From the NCBI GenBank assembly GCA_964246745.1, contig CAXTRK010000006.1, positions 1-64,000 of the forward strand: 64,000 nucleotides of DNA, read 5' to 3'. The notes beneath the pieces are model-generated. The model did not search any database, was not told the DNA's origin, and saw nothing but the letters and a program-made list of their open reading frames with translations. Below, piece after piece: positions 17,306 to 26,114 of this stretch (positions within the stretch are counted from its first letter, which is position 1; every line of letters begins with the position of its first letter). The translations under genes were made by a program, and so were the position numbers. The DNA is from Lichenicoccus sp964246745 (GTDB taxonomy: Bacteria > Pseudomonadota > Alphaproteobacteria > Acetobacterales > Acetobacteraceae).

Positions 17306-18082
17306 TCAGCCCTCCGCCTCCCGCTTGTACGCGAGCGCCTGCTCCGCGGAACCAACGCCGCCGTGCCGGCTCGACCAGGCGCAGGGATCCTCGAGAAAAC
17401 GCCGCACCTCGGAAGCGGCGTCTTCGGCGAAGTAGGGCCGCTCGGCGCACGCCTCCAGCACGTCCCACCAGGTGCAGAGCGAATGAAGCTGGATGTCCAT
17501 GCCCGCGAGCGTGCGGTGCGCGCCCGGGAACACGCCGTAGAAGAATACCACGAAGGCATGATTGACCAGGGCGCCGGCCTCCCGCAGGGACCCGGCAAAG
17601 CGGATCTTCGACGCGCCGTCGGTGGTCAGGTCCTCGACCAGCAGGGTGCGCTTGCCGTCGGGCACGTCGCCCTCGATCAACGCGTTCCGGCCGAAGCCCT
17701 TTGGCTTCTTGCGGACATAGGCCATTGGCAGCTTCATGCGGTCGGCGATCCACGCGGCGAACGGAATGCCCGCGGTCTCGCCGCCGGCGACGACATCGAT
17801 ACTTTCATAACCGACATGGCGGCCTATTTTCTCGACTCCGAGCTCGACGATCTTGGCCCGGGCGCGCGGGAAGAAGATAATGCGTCGGCAATCGATGTAG
17901 ACCGGAGACTTCCAGCCGGAGGTGAGGGTGTATGGCTCTTCTGGACGAAAGTTGACCGAGTTGATCTCCAGCAGCAGGCGTGCCGTGGTCAGCGCGGCGT
18001 CGCGATCCCAATCCGTGGCATGCCAGTCGGTGGCATTGCCTGCCGCACCTCCGGTATCGGACGCGGAGCCTGGTCGCGCCAT
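17306..18082 (-). CDS. pyrE: Orotate phosphoribosyltransferase
   Basis: 258-residue type I phosphoribosyltransferase that converts orotate and PRPP to OMP in pyrimidine synthesis. The PRPP-binding loop is TLLVEDLTTDGAS (about 146-158), and the N-terminal TLTSGWKSPVYIDCR and flexible-loop KKPKGFGR are typical of OPRTases. The ATG at 18082 has GGAGG 5 bases upstream; the GTG at 18085 is too close to it. The C-terminus is about 30 residues longer than in compact PyrE proteins. It ends 10 bases before murI, so the two are probably co-transcribed. Confidence 0.92.
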   Translation of the reverse strand: MARPGSASDTGGAAGNATDWHATDWDRDAALTTARLLLEINSVNFRPEEPYTLTSGWKSPVYIDCRRIIFFPRARAKIVELGVEKIGRHVGYESIDVVAGGETAGIPFAAWIADRMKLPMAYVRKKPKGFGRNALIEGDVPDGKRTLLVEDLTTDGASKIRFAGSLREAGALVNHAFVVFFYGVFPGAHRTLAGMDIQLHSLCTWWDVLEACAERPYFAEDAASEVRRFLEDPCAWSSRHGGVGSAEQALAYKREAEG

Positions 18083-18141
18083 CACTGCCTCCCATCTGTT
18101 TGATGGACCAGCAGTAGCGGCATGACCGCGGAAAATCCATC

Positions 18142-19128
18142 ATGCGGCGCATTCCGCGACACTCTCGTGCACGGCCGATCATGAACCTCGCTTTGCTGCC
18201 GCAAGCTCCGGTCTGGGTGCTGGATGATCCGCGGTCGCCGGCGGGCGGCCAGGCAAGCGCCATCGCCGGCCGGCTCGGCCTGCCGTTTCGAAGACTGAAT
18301 GCGCCACCCGGCCAGCCGCACCGTCCGGGCGGTCCAGGGCCGGGCCTGGTGCTTTCCGCCGGCACCGCTTCCGGGTTGCGCGCGCTGCTGCTGCAATCCC
18401 GTCATGGCTGCCGCGTCGTGCACTGCGCGACGCGCTCGCTGCTGGGGCCGAGAGGCGGCTGGCTGCCGTTCGATCTGACCGTGGTGCCGATCGGCAGGCA
18501 CGTCGCGCCGCCGGAGACTGGCCGCATCATCCCGGTGCTAGGCACTCCCAACGTGGTCTCGCCGGGCCTGCTCGCACGTGCCCGCGACCTTTGGTCGGAG
18601 CGGCTCTCGCATCTGCCGGCGCCGCGTGTGCTGCTGCTGTTCGGAGGCGTCGATCAGAAGGCAGCGCTGGCTCTCGGGCAGCGGCTGGGAGCCATGGCGC
18701 GCGAGCGCGGCGGCTGCGTCATGGCCTCGGTGCTGCCGTCCGTGACGCGTGCCGGCAACGCTGCCGCCGCTGATGCGCTGGCGGCGGGTCTGGCCGGCTG
18801 CCTGCATCTGATCTATCGCGACGGCGAGCCTGGCGAGGACCCGACGCTTGGCTTCCTCGGCCACGCCGACGCGGTCGTCGTTGCCAGCGTCAGCGCCCGC
18901 ACCTTGTCGGAGGCCTGCACTGCCTCGGTGCCGATCTTTTCCACTGTGCTCGGGGCCGAGCGGCGGGACACGCGCTTGCTGATCGAGCGGATGATCCAGG
19001 CCGATCAGATACGCATGCTGGAGGATGATTTCTCTCCCTGGCCGCGGCGACCGCTCGACGAGGCCGGACGTATCGCCCGCGAGATACGAATGCGCTTCGG
19101 CAGGATGGTACGACGCGAGGGGGAATGA
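18142..19128 (+). CDS. ELM1/GtrOC1-like (mitochondrial fission ELM1 family) protein
   Basis: 328-residue protein of the ELM1-like family, recognised by the N-terminal VWVLDDPRSPAGGQASAIAG, where the Gly-Gln pair is typical, and by the C-terminal SVSARTLSEACTASVPIF resembling glycosyltransferase-B folds. Bacterial members have no proven function; a link to glycosyl transfer is inferred from fold. There is no signal peptide or clear transmembrane segment. The start is uncertain: ATG at 18142 or ATG at 18181 (MNLALLPQ), neither with a strong ribosome binding site. It is divergent from pyrE with about 60 bases between. Confidence 0.8.
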   Translation: MRRIPRHSRARPIMNLALLPQAPVWVLDDPRSPAGGQASAIAGRLGLPFRRLNAPPGQPHRPGGPGPGLVLSAGTASGLRALLLQSRHGCRVVHCATRSLLGPRGGWLPFDLTVVPIGRHVAPPETGRIIPVLGTPNVVSPGLLARARDLWSERLSHLPAPRVLLLFGGVDQKAALALGQRLGAMARERGGCVMASVLPSVTRAGNAAAADALAAGLAGCLHLIYRDGEPGEDPTLGFLGHADAVVVASVSARTLSEACTASVPIFSTVLGAERRDTRLLIERMIQADQIRMLEDDFSPWPRRPLDEAGRIAREIRMRFGRMVRREGE

Positions 19129-19186
19129 CCGGCTTGCGCGGAGCGGAGCTGCCGGTCTAGTTTGCTGCCGCTGAGTTGAGAATCAT

Positions 19187-19441
19187 TTGCAAGAGGGTGT
19201 GTTGGACGCGGAGCTGAGTGTGATTGCCCGCAACTGCGAGCGCGCCGTCGTCACCGCCTACCGTGAGCTTCGTGCCTGCGGCACCGCCGACATGCGTGCC
19301 TTTCACGCCTGCACGACCTTGTACCGCATCCACCATCCCGAAGCCTCTATCAACGAGGCGCGGCGGCTGGTTGCCGAGTGGATCGACCATCATGTCGTCC
19401 GCAACGACACCGGCCCGACGCCGGGCTGCGACTGCGATTAG
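19187..19441 (+). CDS. Hypothetical small protein
   Basis: 84-residue cytoplasmic protein with no family that I can name. The central helices carry YRELRACGTADMRAFHACTT and EARRLVAEWIDHHV, and the C-terminus is PGCDCD. It has several cysteines and histidines but no classic metal-binding spacing. The start is unclear: TTG at 19187, GTG at 19199 and TTG at 19202 are all in frame, and the last has AGAGGG about 4 bases upstream. It converges on the SIS-domain gene with a gap of 34 bases. The reading frame shows normal codon bias for this genome, which supports it as real. Confidence 0.62.
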   Translation: MQEGVLDAELSVIARNCERAVVTAYRELRACGTADMRAFHACTTLYRIHHPEASINEARRLVAEWIDHHVVRNDTGPTPGCDCD

Positions 19442-19475
19442 ACTAGGAGCCGCCCACCGCTTCAGCCGCGCGCGC

Positions 19476-20030
19476 TCACTCCAGATTGGTATGCCTCGCG
19501 CGCATCGCGTCCTCGCTCTCGCCCAGTCGCCGAGCCAGGCAGGCGACCAGGTATTCAGAGACCATGAACTGGATTGCCTCGAAGGCGCTCCCCATGGTGA
19601 ACGACGACGGGTCGCGAGACGGCCGCGCCATGGTGCGGGCGGGGAGCAGGACCACACTATCGGCAAGCGGTGCGAGCGCGGCCGCGGGCTCGGCGGTCAG
19701 CAGGACGATTCTTCCGCCTGCCTTGCGGACAATCCCCATCAGCGCCGCGGTGGTGTCGAGCGCGCCGGGGCCGGCGCTGGTCACCAGCAGGTCGCCATGC
19801 CGCAGCGGCGGCGTGGTCATGTCGCCCACCACATGCACCGGCAGGCCGAGATGGAACAGGCGCATGGCGAGCGCACGCATCATCAGACCCTCACGGCCCA
19901 ATGCGTGCAGGGCGATGGTTCCCGCGGCCAGCAGCTCCTCCATCAGCGTGTCGAATACGGCCGGGTCCACGTCACGTGCGATTGCCTCAAGTTCGCGGCA
20001 GGCGGAGGCGGTCCATTCGGGAAAGCTCAT
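19476..20030 (-). CDS. SIS-domain sugar-phosphate isomerase, HxlB-like
   Basis: 184-residue single SIS domain. Features include GTIALHALGREGLMMRALAM (about 37-56), HLGLPVHVVGDMTTPPL and the phosphosugar-binding stretch GDLLVTSAGPGALDTTAAL (about 79-97). These resemble 6-phospho-3-hexuloisomerase. It is the last gene of the leftward ABC importer operon and overlaps the upstream permease stop (ATGA at 20027-20030), so it probably acts on the phosphorylated form of the imported sugar. No kinase is encoded in this operon. The substrate is unknown. Confidence 0.83.
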   Translation of the reverse strand: MSFPEWTASACRELEAIARDVDPAVFDTLMEELLAAGTIALHALGREGLMMRALAMRLFHLGLPVHVVGDMTTPPLRHGDLLVTSAGPGALDTTAALMGIVRKAGGRIVLLTAEPAAALAPLADSVVLLPARTMARPSRDPSSFTMGSAFEAIQFMVSEYLVACLARRLGESEDAMRARHTNLE

Positions 20031-21076
20031 AACGACCTCCGACGTAAAAGCGGCAGCACCTGGCGCCGCGCCAAGCCCGCGCCCGCCACCGAGATCAGCG
20101 TGGCGCCCCAGATGGTCAGGGTCAGGAATTCGCTGAAGCCGAGCAGATTGAAGGCCGTCGAAATCAGTTGCAGGATGGCCAGCGCGATCAGCAGGCCGCC
20201 CACTCTGCCGAAGCCGCCCATCGGATCGACGCCGCCGAGCACCCCGGCCAGGACGGTGACCAGCAGGAAACTCTCGCCGTAGGCGGCATTGGCCGAGTTG
20301 AAGCGCGCCATCATGATCACGCCAGCCAATCCCGCGAGCAGGCCGGACAGCATGTAGATGCGCACCAGCACCCAGCGCGTGTCGACGCCCGAATAGCGCA
20401 CCGCGGGCTCATTGGAGCCGATCATCGCCACCAGGTTGCCGAACGGCGAGCGGTTCAGCATCACCGCGACCGGTGCGGCGGTCAGCAGCAGAACAATTAA
20501 GGCGACCGGCACGCCCAGGATGCTGGCATTGCCGAGGAACAGCACCAGCGGCGGAAACCCGGAGATCACCCCGCCATGCGTGAGACCGATGCTGAGCCCC
20601 TTGATCATGGTCATGGTGCCGAGCGTGGTCAGGATCGGCGAGACGTCGAGATACGCAATGATCAGCCCGTTCATCGTGCCGACCAGGCAGGCGACCAGCA
20701 GCCCCCCGCATAGAGCCGCGATCTGGCAGGCGATGGCGAGCGGCGCGGGCTGTGTCGGGATCACATGCACCAGCAGATATCCGGAGGCCAGCGCGCTGAA
20801 ATCGGCGATCGCGATGATCGATAGATCGAGGCCGCCCGAGAGCAGCGCGACCATCATCGCCAGCGACAGCAGACCAAGCTGCGGCACCTGCAGCGCCATC
20901 GACTGCAACGAGCCCGCCGAGAACAGCGACCCGCCGAGGAGCGCACCGAACAGCGCCACCAGAAATGCCAGCAGCAGCAGCAATCCGCGGTTGGTCGCGC
21001 TGATGCGCAGAATCGGCCGCGATGCGCGCCGCCATGCGCCGGAAGACGCGGCGGGACGGGTGGGGGCCTCGCTCAT
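20027..21076 (-). CDS. Sugar ABC transporter permease (ribose/RbsC-like), second
   Basis: 349-residue inner-membrane permease of the ribose/autoinducer-2 class (BPD_transp_2 fold). After a 30-residue cytoplasmic N-terminus come about eight to ten hydrophobic segments. The signature GGLDLSIIAIADFSALASGY (about 86-105) and a conserved loop near VLGGVDPMGGFGRV are visible. It pairs with the next upstream permease as a heterodimer, overlapping it by four bases (ATGA). It brings a sugar or polyol across the membrane with the ATPase and binding protein encoded upstream. Confidence 0.92.
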   Translation of the reverse strand: MSEAPTRPAASSGAWRRASRPILRISATNRGLLLLLAFLVALFGALLGGSLFSAGSLQSMALQVPQLGLLSLAMMVALLSGGLDLSIIAIADFSALASGYLLVHVIPTQPAPLAIACQIAALCGGLLVACLVGTMNGLIIAYLDVSPILTTLGTMTMIKGLSIGLTHGGVISGFPPLVLFLGNASILGVPVALIVLLLTAAPVAVMLNRSPFGNLVAMIGSNEPAVRYSGVDTRWVLVRIYMLSGLLAGLAGVIMMARFNSANAAYGESFLLVTVLAGVLGGVDPMGGFGRVGGLLIALAILQLISTAFNLLGFSEFLTLTIWGATLISVAGAGLARRQVLPLLRRRSL

Positions 21077-22077
21077 GACGCGGGCAGCGCGATCACGCGA
21101 CGGCGGGCGCCAGCGCGCTGCCGACGGCGTTCCCAGGCGATGGTGGAGACCGCGAGCAGGATCACGGCGCCATCAAAGAACTGCGTCCAATAAGAGGAGA
21201 CGCCGAGCAGGATCAGCCCGTTCTCCATGACCGCGAGCAACGCGACGCCCAGCATCATGCCGAGCACCGAGCCCTGGCCGCCGGCAAGGCTGGCGCCGCC
21301 GAGCACCACCGCGGCCAGCACGTTAAGCTCGCGTCCGACCAGCACGTTGGGCGCGATCGACTGGGCGAGCTGGCCCTGCGCAAGGGAGGCAAGCCCGGCG
21401 ACGCAGCCGAGATAGCCATAGACCACAAGGTTGAGGCGGAACGCGCTGAAGCCGACCCGCGCCGCCGCCTCGGCATTGCCGCCCAATGCATAGATCTGGC
21501 GGCCGATGCTGGTGCGGTTCAGCAGCAGCCAGGACAGCGCGAAGCAGACGAACAGCCCGATGATCTGGGCGTTCAGCACATACGGGTTCTGCTGCCTGTC
21601 GGTATAGAGCACCCAGGAAAACGCGTTCAGGAACCAGTCCGGCAGCGCATAGAGCTGGTTGCCGCCGCTGAGATACATCAGCAGCCCGTAATAGACGTTC
21701 AGCATCGCGATCGAGACGATGATGCTGGAGATCCTGAGCGTGCTGATCAGCACGGCGTTGACCAGTCCGAGCAGCGTGCCGATGCCGAGCGCCAGTGCCG
21801 CCAGCAGCGCCCAGCCGCCCTGCCAGCGCAGCACCAGCACCATCGCCACATATTGCGCGACCGAGGCGATGGCGGTGAACGAGATGTCGATGCCGCCGGA
21901 GATCAGCACCACCAGCAGGGCCGCCGCAAGCATTCCCGAGAACGCGGTCGAGGTCAGCAGATCGAGCGCGTTCTGCGCGGTAAGGAAGCGCGGACTGGCC
22001 AGGGACATGCCTGCCACGAGCAGCACGGTCACGATCAGCAGCCGGAACTCGTGCGTGCGGCGGAACGCCCTAAGCAT
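21073..22077 (-). CDS. Sugar ABC transporter permease (ribose/RbsC-like), first
   Basis: 334-residue membrane permease of the same class as its neighbour, with the signature GGIDISFTAIASVAQYVAMV (about 61-80) and the EAA-like loop AAVVLGGASLAGGQGS near residue 260. The start overlaps the end of the ATPase gene by 8 bases and the end overlaps the next permease by 4, so translation is coupled through the operon. The two permeases differ clearly in sequence, as in LsrC/LsrD-type importers rather than a single-permease ribose system. Confidence 0.92.
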   Translation of the reverse strand: MLRAFRRTHEFRLLIVTVLLVAGMSLASPRFLTAQNALDLLTSTAFSGMLAAALLVVLISGGIDISFTAIASVAQYVAMVLVLRWQGGWALLAALALGIGTLLGLVNAVLISTLRISSIIVSIAMLNVYYGLLMYLSGGNQLYALPDWFLNAFSWVLYTDRQQNPYVLNAQIIGLFVCFALSWLLLNRTSIGRQIYALGGNAEAAARVGFSAFRLNLVVYGYLGCVAGLASLAQGQLAQSIAPNVLVGRELNVLAAVVLGGASLAGGQGSVLGMMLGVALLAVMENGLILLGVSSYWTQFFDGAVILLAVSTIAWERRRQRAGARRRVIALPAS

Positions 22078-23575
22078 CGACCGCCTGCCTCAGCGCGTCC
22101 GGCTGGCTTTGCCTGGGCACGATCTCGCCGCGGAGCCTGCCCTCGCGCATGATCAGCACTCGGTCGGTGTGGTAGAACACCTCGGGAATCTCGTCGGAGA
22201 TCATGATCACTGCGAGACCGGACGCCGCCAGTTCGCGCACGATCGCGTAGATCCCGTCCTTGGCGCCGATATCGACGCCCACCGTGGGGCTGTCGAGAAT
22301 CAGCAGGCTGGGCTGCGTCGCCAACCATTTCGACAACACCACACGCTGCTGGTTGCCTCCGGAGAGCGTGCGCACCGGGTTGTCCGGATCGGAGACCTTG
22401 ATGGCGAGATCCTGGATCCAGCGCGCGACGGCGGCCTGGCGCCGCGATGGCGGGATCAAGCCGAAGCGGCCGGCAAGCCGCCGCAGCACGGAGAGCGTAA
22501 TGTTCGCCGAGACCGCTTGCTGCATCACCAGGCCAAGCGACAGCCGGTCTTCCGAGACATAGGCGATCCCCCGCCTGATCGCCTCGCGCGTGCCGTGACG
22601 CGCAAGCCTCTCGCCGTGCATGTGTATCGTGCCCGAGTCCGGCGGGTTCATGCCGAACAGCGACAAGGCGAGTTCCGTGCGCCCGGAGCCGAGCCGCCCG
22701 GTGATCCCCAGGATTTCGCCGGCGCGGACCTCGAAGCTGATGTCCTGGTAGTCGCCGGCGCGCGACAGATGCCGCACCGAGATCACGCTACCGCCGAACG
22801 GACGCGCCTCCTGCCGCATGCTGTAGTCGAACACCTTGCCGGTCATGAGCTCGCCGAGCCGGTCGCCGGTCACCCCGGATGCGTCATAGGTGCCGACCTT
22901 CTCGCCGTTGCGCAGCACGGTGACGCGGTCGGCGATCTCCAGCACCTCGTCGAGGCGGTGGCTGACGAACATCACGGCGATGCCGCGCCGCTTCAGTTCA
23001 AGCGCCAGCCCCAGCAGCGCGTCCACCTCGCGACGGGTGAGCGAGGCGGTCGGCTCGTCCATGATCACGAGCCTGGCATCGGCGGCCAACGCCCGGCAGA
23101 TCGCCACGAGCTGGCGTTGCGCGATCGGCAGGTCGGCGACGAAGGCGTCCAGGTCAAGCGAGACGCCGATGCGCGCGATCGCCGCCGCCGCGGTCTCGCG
23201 TATGGCGCGCCACCTTACCAGATGGATGCCGCGATGCAGGCCGGCGGCGATATTCTCCGCGACGGAAAGGTTGTTGAACAAGGAAAGATCCTGGTAGATC
23301 ACCTGCATCCCCCGCCGGATGCTCTCGGCCGGCGACAGGCCGACCACCGCCTCGCCCAGGATCGCGATCTCACCGCCCGGCTCCGGCGGCTGCACGCCGG
23401 AGACGATCTTGATCAGCGTCGACTTGCCCGAGCCGTTCTCGCCCGCAAGGCAGTGGATTTCCCCCGTTGCTACGTCGAGATCGACGTTGCTGAGCGCCGC
23501 AACCCCGCCGAAGCGCTTGGAGATCGCGCGCAGCCGAAGGCAATCCGCCACCGGGCCACTCCGCCCTTGGGCCAC
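22070..23575 (-). CDS. Sugar ABC transporter ATP-binding protein (two nucleotide-binding domains)
   Basis: 501-residue fused ATPase of the RbsA/LsrA type. Domain 1 has Walker A GENGSGKST (about 45-53) and Walker B LVIMDEPTA; domain 2 has the degenerate P-loop GRLGSGRTEL typical of the second half and the signature LSGGNQQRVVLSKWL near residue 407. It powers the two downstream permeases. The first possible start is the GTG at 23575, 9 bases after the binding-protein stop; an in-frame GTG at 23551 has a better-placed CGGAG and may be the true start, shortening the protein by eight residues. Confidence 0.93.
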   Translation of the reverse strand: MAQGRSGPVADCLRLRAISKRFGGVAALSNVDLDVATGEIHCLAGENGSGKSTLIKIVSGVQPPEPGGEIAILGEAVVGLSPAESIRRGMQVIYQDLSLFNNLSVAENIAAGLHRGIHLVRWRAIRETAAAAIARIGVSLDLDAFVADLPIAQRQLVAICRALAADARLVIMDEPTASLTRREVDALLGLALELKRRGIAVMFVSHRLDEVLEIADRVTVLRNGEKVGTYDASGVTGDRLGELMTGKVFDYSMRQEARPFGGSVISVRHLSRAGDYQDISFEVRAGEILGITGRLGSGRTELALSLFGMNPPDSGTIHMHGERLARHGTREAIRRGIAYVSEDRLSLGLVMQQAVSANITLSVLRRLAGRFGLIPPSRRQAAVARWIQDLAIKVSDPDNPVRTLSGGNQQRVVLSKWLATQPSLLILDSPTVGVDIGAKDGIYAIVRELAASGLAVIMISDEIPEVFYHTDRVLIMREGRLRGEIVPRQSQPDALRQAVDA

Positions 23576-23584
23576 TCGGCGCCG

Positions 23585-24586
23585 CTACAATCCCTGCGCG
23601 ATCAGCCCGTCGACGGTCTGCTTGTTGATGGTCAGGATGCGGTTGACGCTGATCAGCTTGCCTGGAACGTCCACGTTGGCGTGGCCGAGACCGGGGATGT
23701 CCATGCCGTCGTGGAAGTCGGCCTTTTTGAGGGTGAGGCTGGCCACCGCGACCATGGCGAAACCGGCATCCTTCGGACTCCAGACGAAGCACTCGCGCAC
23801 GGAACCGTTCATCAGCAGCGGCTTGACCTGCGAGGGGATCGCGGTGCCGAGAACCGCGATCTTATGCTGCAGGTGGCGCTGATGCACCACGTTGCCGGCG
23901 CCGATCGCGCCGTTCGAGCCGAATCCGATGACGCCGCGAACGTCCGGATAGGCCTGCAGCACGGTGCGCATCACCTGTTCGGCGGTGTCGACCTCGTCGG
24001 CGCCGGAAAAGCGCGAGGTGGCCAGCTTCATGTCCGGGTAGTGCGCCTTCTGGTAGGCAATGGCGGCGTCGGCCCATTCGTTGTGCAGCGGCGTGGTCAG
24101 CGTGCCGACCATCAGGATGTAGTCGCCCTTGCCGCCCATGAAACCGGCCAGCGCCTTCATCTGCGTCTCGCCGAAGACCTTGCTGTTGATCATCTCGACG
24201 TCCCAGGTGCGGTTGTCCTGGTTGGGGCCTTCCTGGGTGACAACGATGATGCCAGCATCCTGCGCGCGCTTCAGCACCGGCCCCAGCACCTTCACATCGA
24301 GCGGGATGAGGCCGATCACCTGCACCTTCTTGGCAATCAGATCCTCGACCATGGAGACCTGCTGCGCCGGGTCGACATGGGCGGGTCCGATCATGCTGGC
24401 ATCGATGTCGAACTTCTGTCCGCCTTCGGTGATCCCCCTGCCCACCAGGTTGAACCAGGGAATGCCGATGATCTTGGCCACCGTCACCATGTGCGGATCG
24501 GCCGCCGCCCGTGCCGCGAGCGGCAGGCCGGCAATCCCGAGCGCCGATACGGCCGCCAGGCCTTTGAGAGTGTCGCGCCGTTTCAT
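23585..24586 (-). CDS. Periplasmic sugar-binding protein, LsrB/RhaS-like
   Basis: 333-residue binding protein with a twin-arginine-like signal (MKRRDTLKGLAAVSALGIAG) and cleavage near ARA-AA. The mature part has the type I periplasmic-binding fold, with IGIPWFNLVGRGITEGGQKF at the N-terminus and alternating strands as in LsrB (autoinducer-2) and RhaS. I recognise the subgroup but not the ligand. It is the first gene of a five-gene leftward operon ending in a SIS isomerase. In the 102-base gap upstream, a TATAAA-like box is present on the reverse strand (around 24632-24637) but no matching -35 was found. Confidence 0.9.
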   Translation of the reverse strand: MKRRDTLKGLAAVSALGIAGLPLAARAAADPHMVTVAKIIGIPWFNLVGRGITEGGQKFDIDASMIGPAHVDPAQQVSMVEDLIAKKVQVIGLIPLDVKVLGPVLKRAQDAGIIVVTQEGPNQDNRTWDVEMINSKVFGETQMKALAGFMGGKGDYILMVGTLTTPLHNEWADAAIAYQKAHYPDMKLATSRFSGADEVDTAEQVMRTVLQAYPDVRGVIGFGSNGAIGAGNVVHQRHLQHKIAVLGTAIPSQVKPLLMNGSVRECFVWSPKDAGFAMVAVASLTLKKADFHDGMDIPGLGHANVDVPGKLISVNRILTINKQTVDGLIAQGL

Positions 24587-24688
24587 CGTGTCTGTCCCGT
24601 CCCGATCGGCCGCGATGATCCGCGGCTTCTTTTATAGAGATCGAGTGTTCAGCAGGGCGGGCCGCTTGTAAACCGCGGAATCGCGGCA

Positions 24689-26065
24689 TTATCCCGGCAG
24701 CAGCCGGGCGGCGCTCAGCAGCACGGCGCCGAGCGCCACCAGGGCGCCGAAGCCAAGGCACGTGAGGGCGCCGCCGTCCGGCCGCAGCTCGAAGACGAGT
24801 GCGACCAGCATGGCGCCGATGGTCTGTCCGGACAGCCGCGCCACAGAGACCATGCCGCTGGCGCCTCCCGATCGATGGGCGGGTGCGGCGGTCAGGATGG
24901 CGCGGTTGTTGGGCGGCTGGAACAGGCCAAACCCGCTGCCGGCGAGCGCGATGCGCCAGGCGATCTCGAAGTCCGACGGCTGCGCCGGCATCGACCACAG
25001 CAGCGCGAAGCCGGTTGCGGTGATGGCCAGCCCGACGCTGGAGAGCAGGCCGGCTGGAAAGCGGTCGGCGATGGTGGCGACCAGCGGCGAGACCAGAACG
25101 ATGGCGATCGGCCAGGGAGTGATCAGCAATCCGGTCTGCACCGCGGTGCGATGCAGCGTGCGTTCGAAGAAGAATGGCATGGCGATGATGAAGAAATTCG
25201 AGGCGACGAAGGCAAGGAAGCCGACCAGGAAGGCGGTGCGGAAGCCGCCGAGACGAAGCAGGTCGACCGGCAGCAGGGGGGCTTCGAGATGAAGCTGTCG
25301 TCGTGCCAGCCAGACGAGACAGAACACGCCGACCGCGACCCCGAGCAGCGATAGGCCGGCGCCGCCATGATGCGCCAGACGATCGAGCCCGACGACCAGC
25401 GGACCGATCGAGAGGGCGACCAGAGCGGCGCTGGCCCAATCGAAACGACGCTCAGGCGGCGCGCGCGGCGTCGCCGGCAGGCTGGCGGCCGCGAACGCCA
25501 GGGCCGCGAGACCGAGCGGCAGGTTGATCAGGAAAATCCAGCGCCAGCTCGCCACCGACAACACGCCGGCGGCGATGGTCGGCCCGAGCGCTACGCCGAG
25601 CGCCACCACCAGCCCATTGATCGACATGCCGCGGCCGAGCAGGCGGGCCGGATAGATGAAGCGCACCAGCGCCGCATTGACGCTCATGACGCAGGAGCCG
25701 CCGAAACCCTGCAGCACGCGCGAGAGCGCGAGTTCAAGCAAGCTGTGCGAGGCGGCGCAGCAGACCGAGGCCGCAATGAAGATCACGAGTCCGATCCGGC
25801 AGAGACGGTCCTGGCCGGTGATCTCGCCCAGCGAAGCAAGCGGCAGCAATCCGATCAGGCTGGCGAGCTGATAGGCGTTGACCACCCAGATCGAGTCCGC
25901 GGCGCGCGCATGGATGTCATGCGCGATCGTCGGTAGTGCTACATTGGCGACGGCATAGTCCAAGGTGCTGAGCAGCACCGATAATGCGACCGCGGCCATC
26001 GCGCGGCGACGGGCATACCCATGTAGGCCGTCAGTGAGCGGTGCTTCGGGCGGAAGATGGGACAT
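24689..26065 (-). CDS. MFS drug-efflux transporter, DHA2 (14-TM) type
   Basis: 458-residue polytopic protein with a short polar N-terminus and about 14 hydrophobic segments. The motif VLLSTLDYAVANVALPTIAH (about 30-49) resembles the LDxTIVNVALP signature of the SmvA/EmrB group, and motif C-like GVALGPTIAAGVLSVASWRW (about 156-175) is present. Export of cationic drugs or biocides is known for relatives; the substrate here is unknown. It is divergent from the Fsr-like gene with 49 bases between the starts, so the two may share a control region. It lies just upstream of the ABC importer but has its own stop and gap. Confidence 0.88.
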   Translation of the reverse strand: MSHLPPEAPLTDGLHGYARRRAMAAVALSVLLSTLDYAVANVALPTIAHDIHARAADSIWVVNAYQLASLIGLLPLASLGEITGQDRLCRIGLVIFIAASVCCAASHSLLELALSRVLQGFGGSCVMSVNAALVRFIYPARLLGRGMSINGLVVALGVALGPTIAAGVLSVASWRWIFLINLPLGLAALAFAAASLPATPRAPPERRFDWASAALVALSIGPLVVGLDRLAHHGGAGLSLLGVAVGVFCLVWLARRQLHLEAPLLPVDLLRLGGFRTAFLVGFLAFVASNFFIIAMPFFFERTLHRTAVQTGLLITPWPIAIVLVSPLVATIADRFPAGLLSSVGLAITATGFALLWSMPAQPSDFEIAWRIALAGSGFGLFQPPNNRAILTAAPAHRSGGASGMVSVARLSGQTIGAMLVALVFELRPDGGALTCLGFGALVALGAVLLSAARLLPG

Positions 26066-26114
26066 TCAGCGTCCTTGTGGCATCGATGGATAGCAGCGCG
26101 GCAAGGAGCGAGAA

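Noticed and set aside
21719..24637. Very long open frame on the plus strand (972 codons) opposite the ABC importer genes
   Set aside because: It lies antisense to four well-recognised, tightly coupled genes, has a low-complexity Arg/His/Gly/Asp-rich translation with no domain, and is the usual by-product of high third-position GC.
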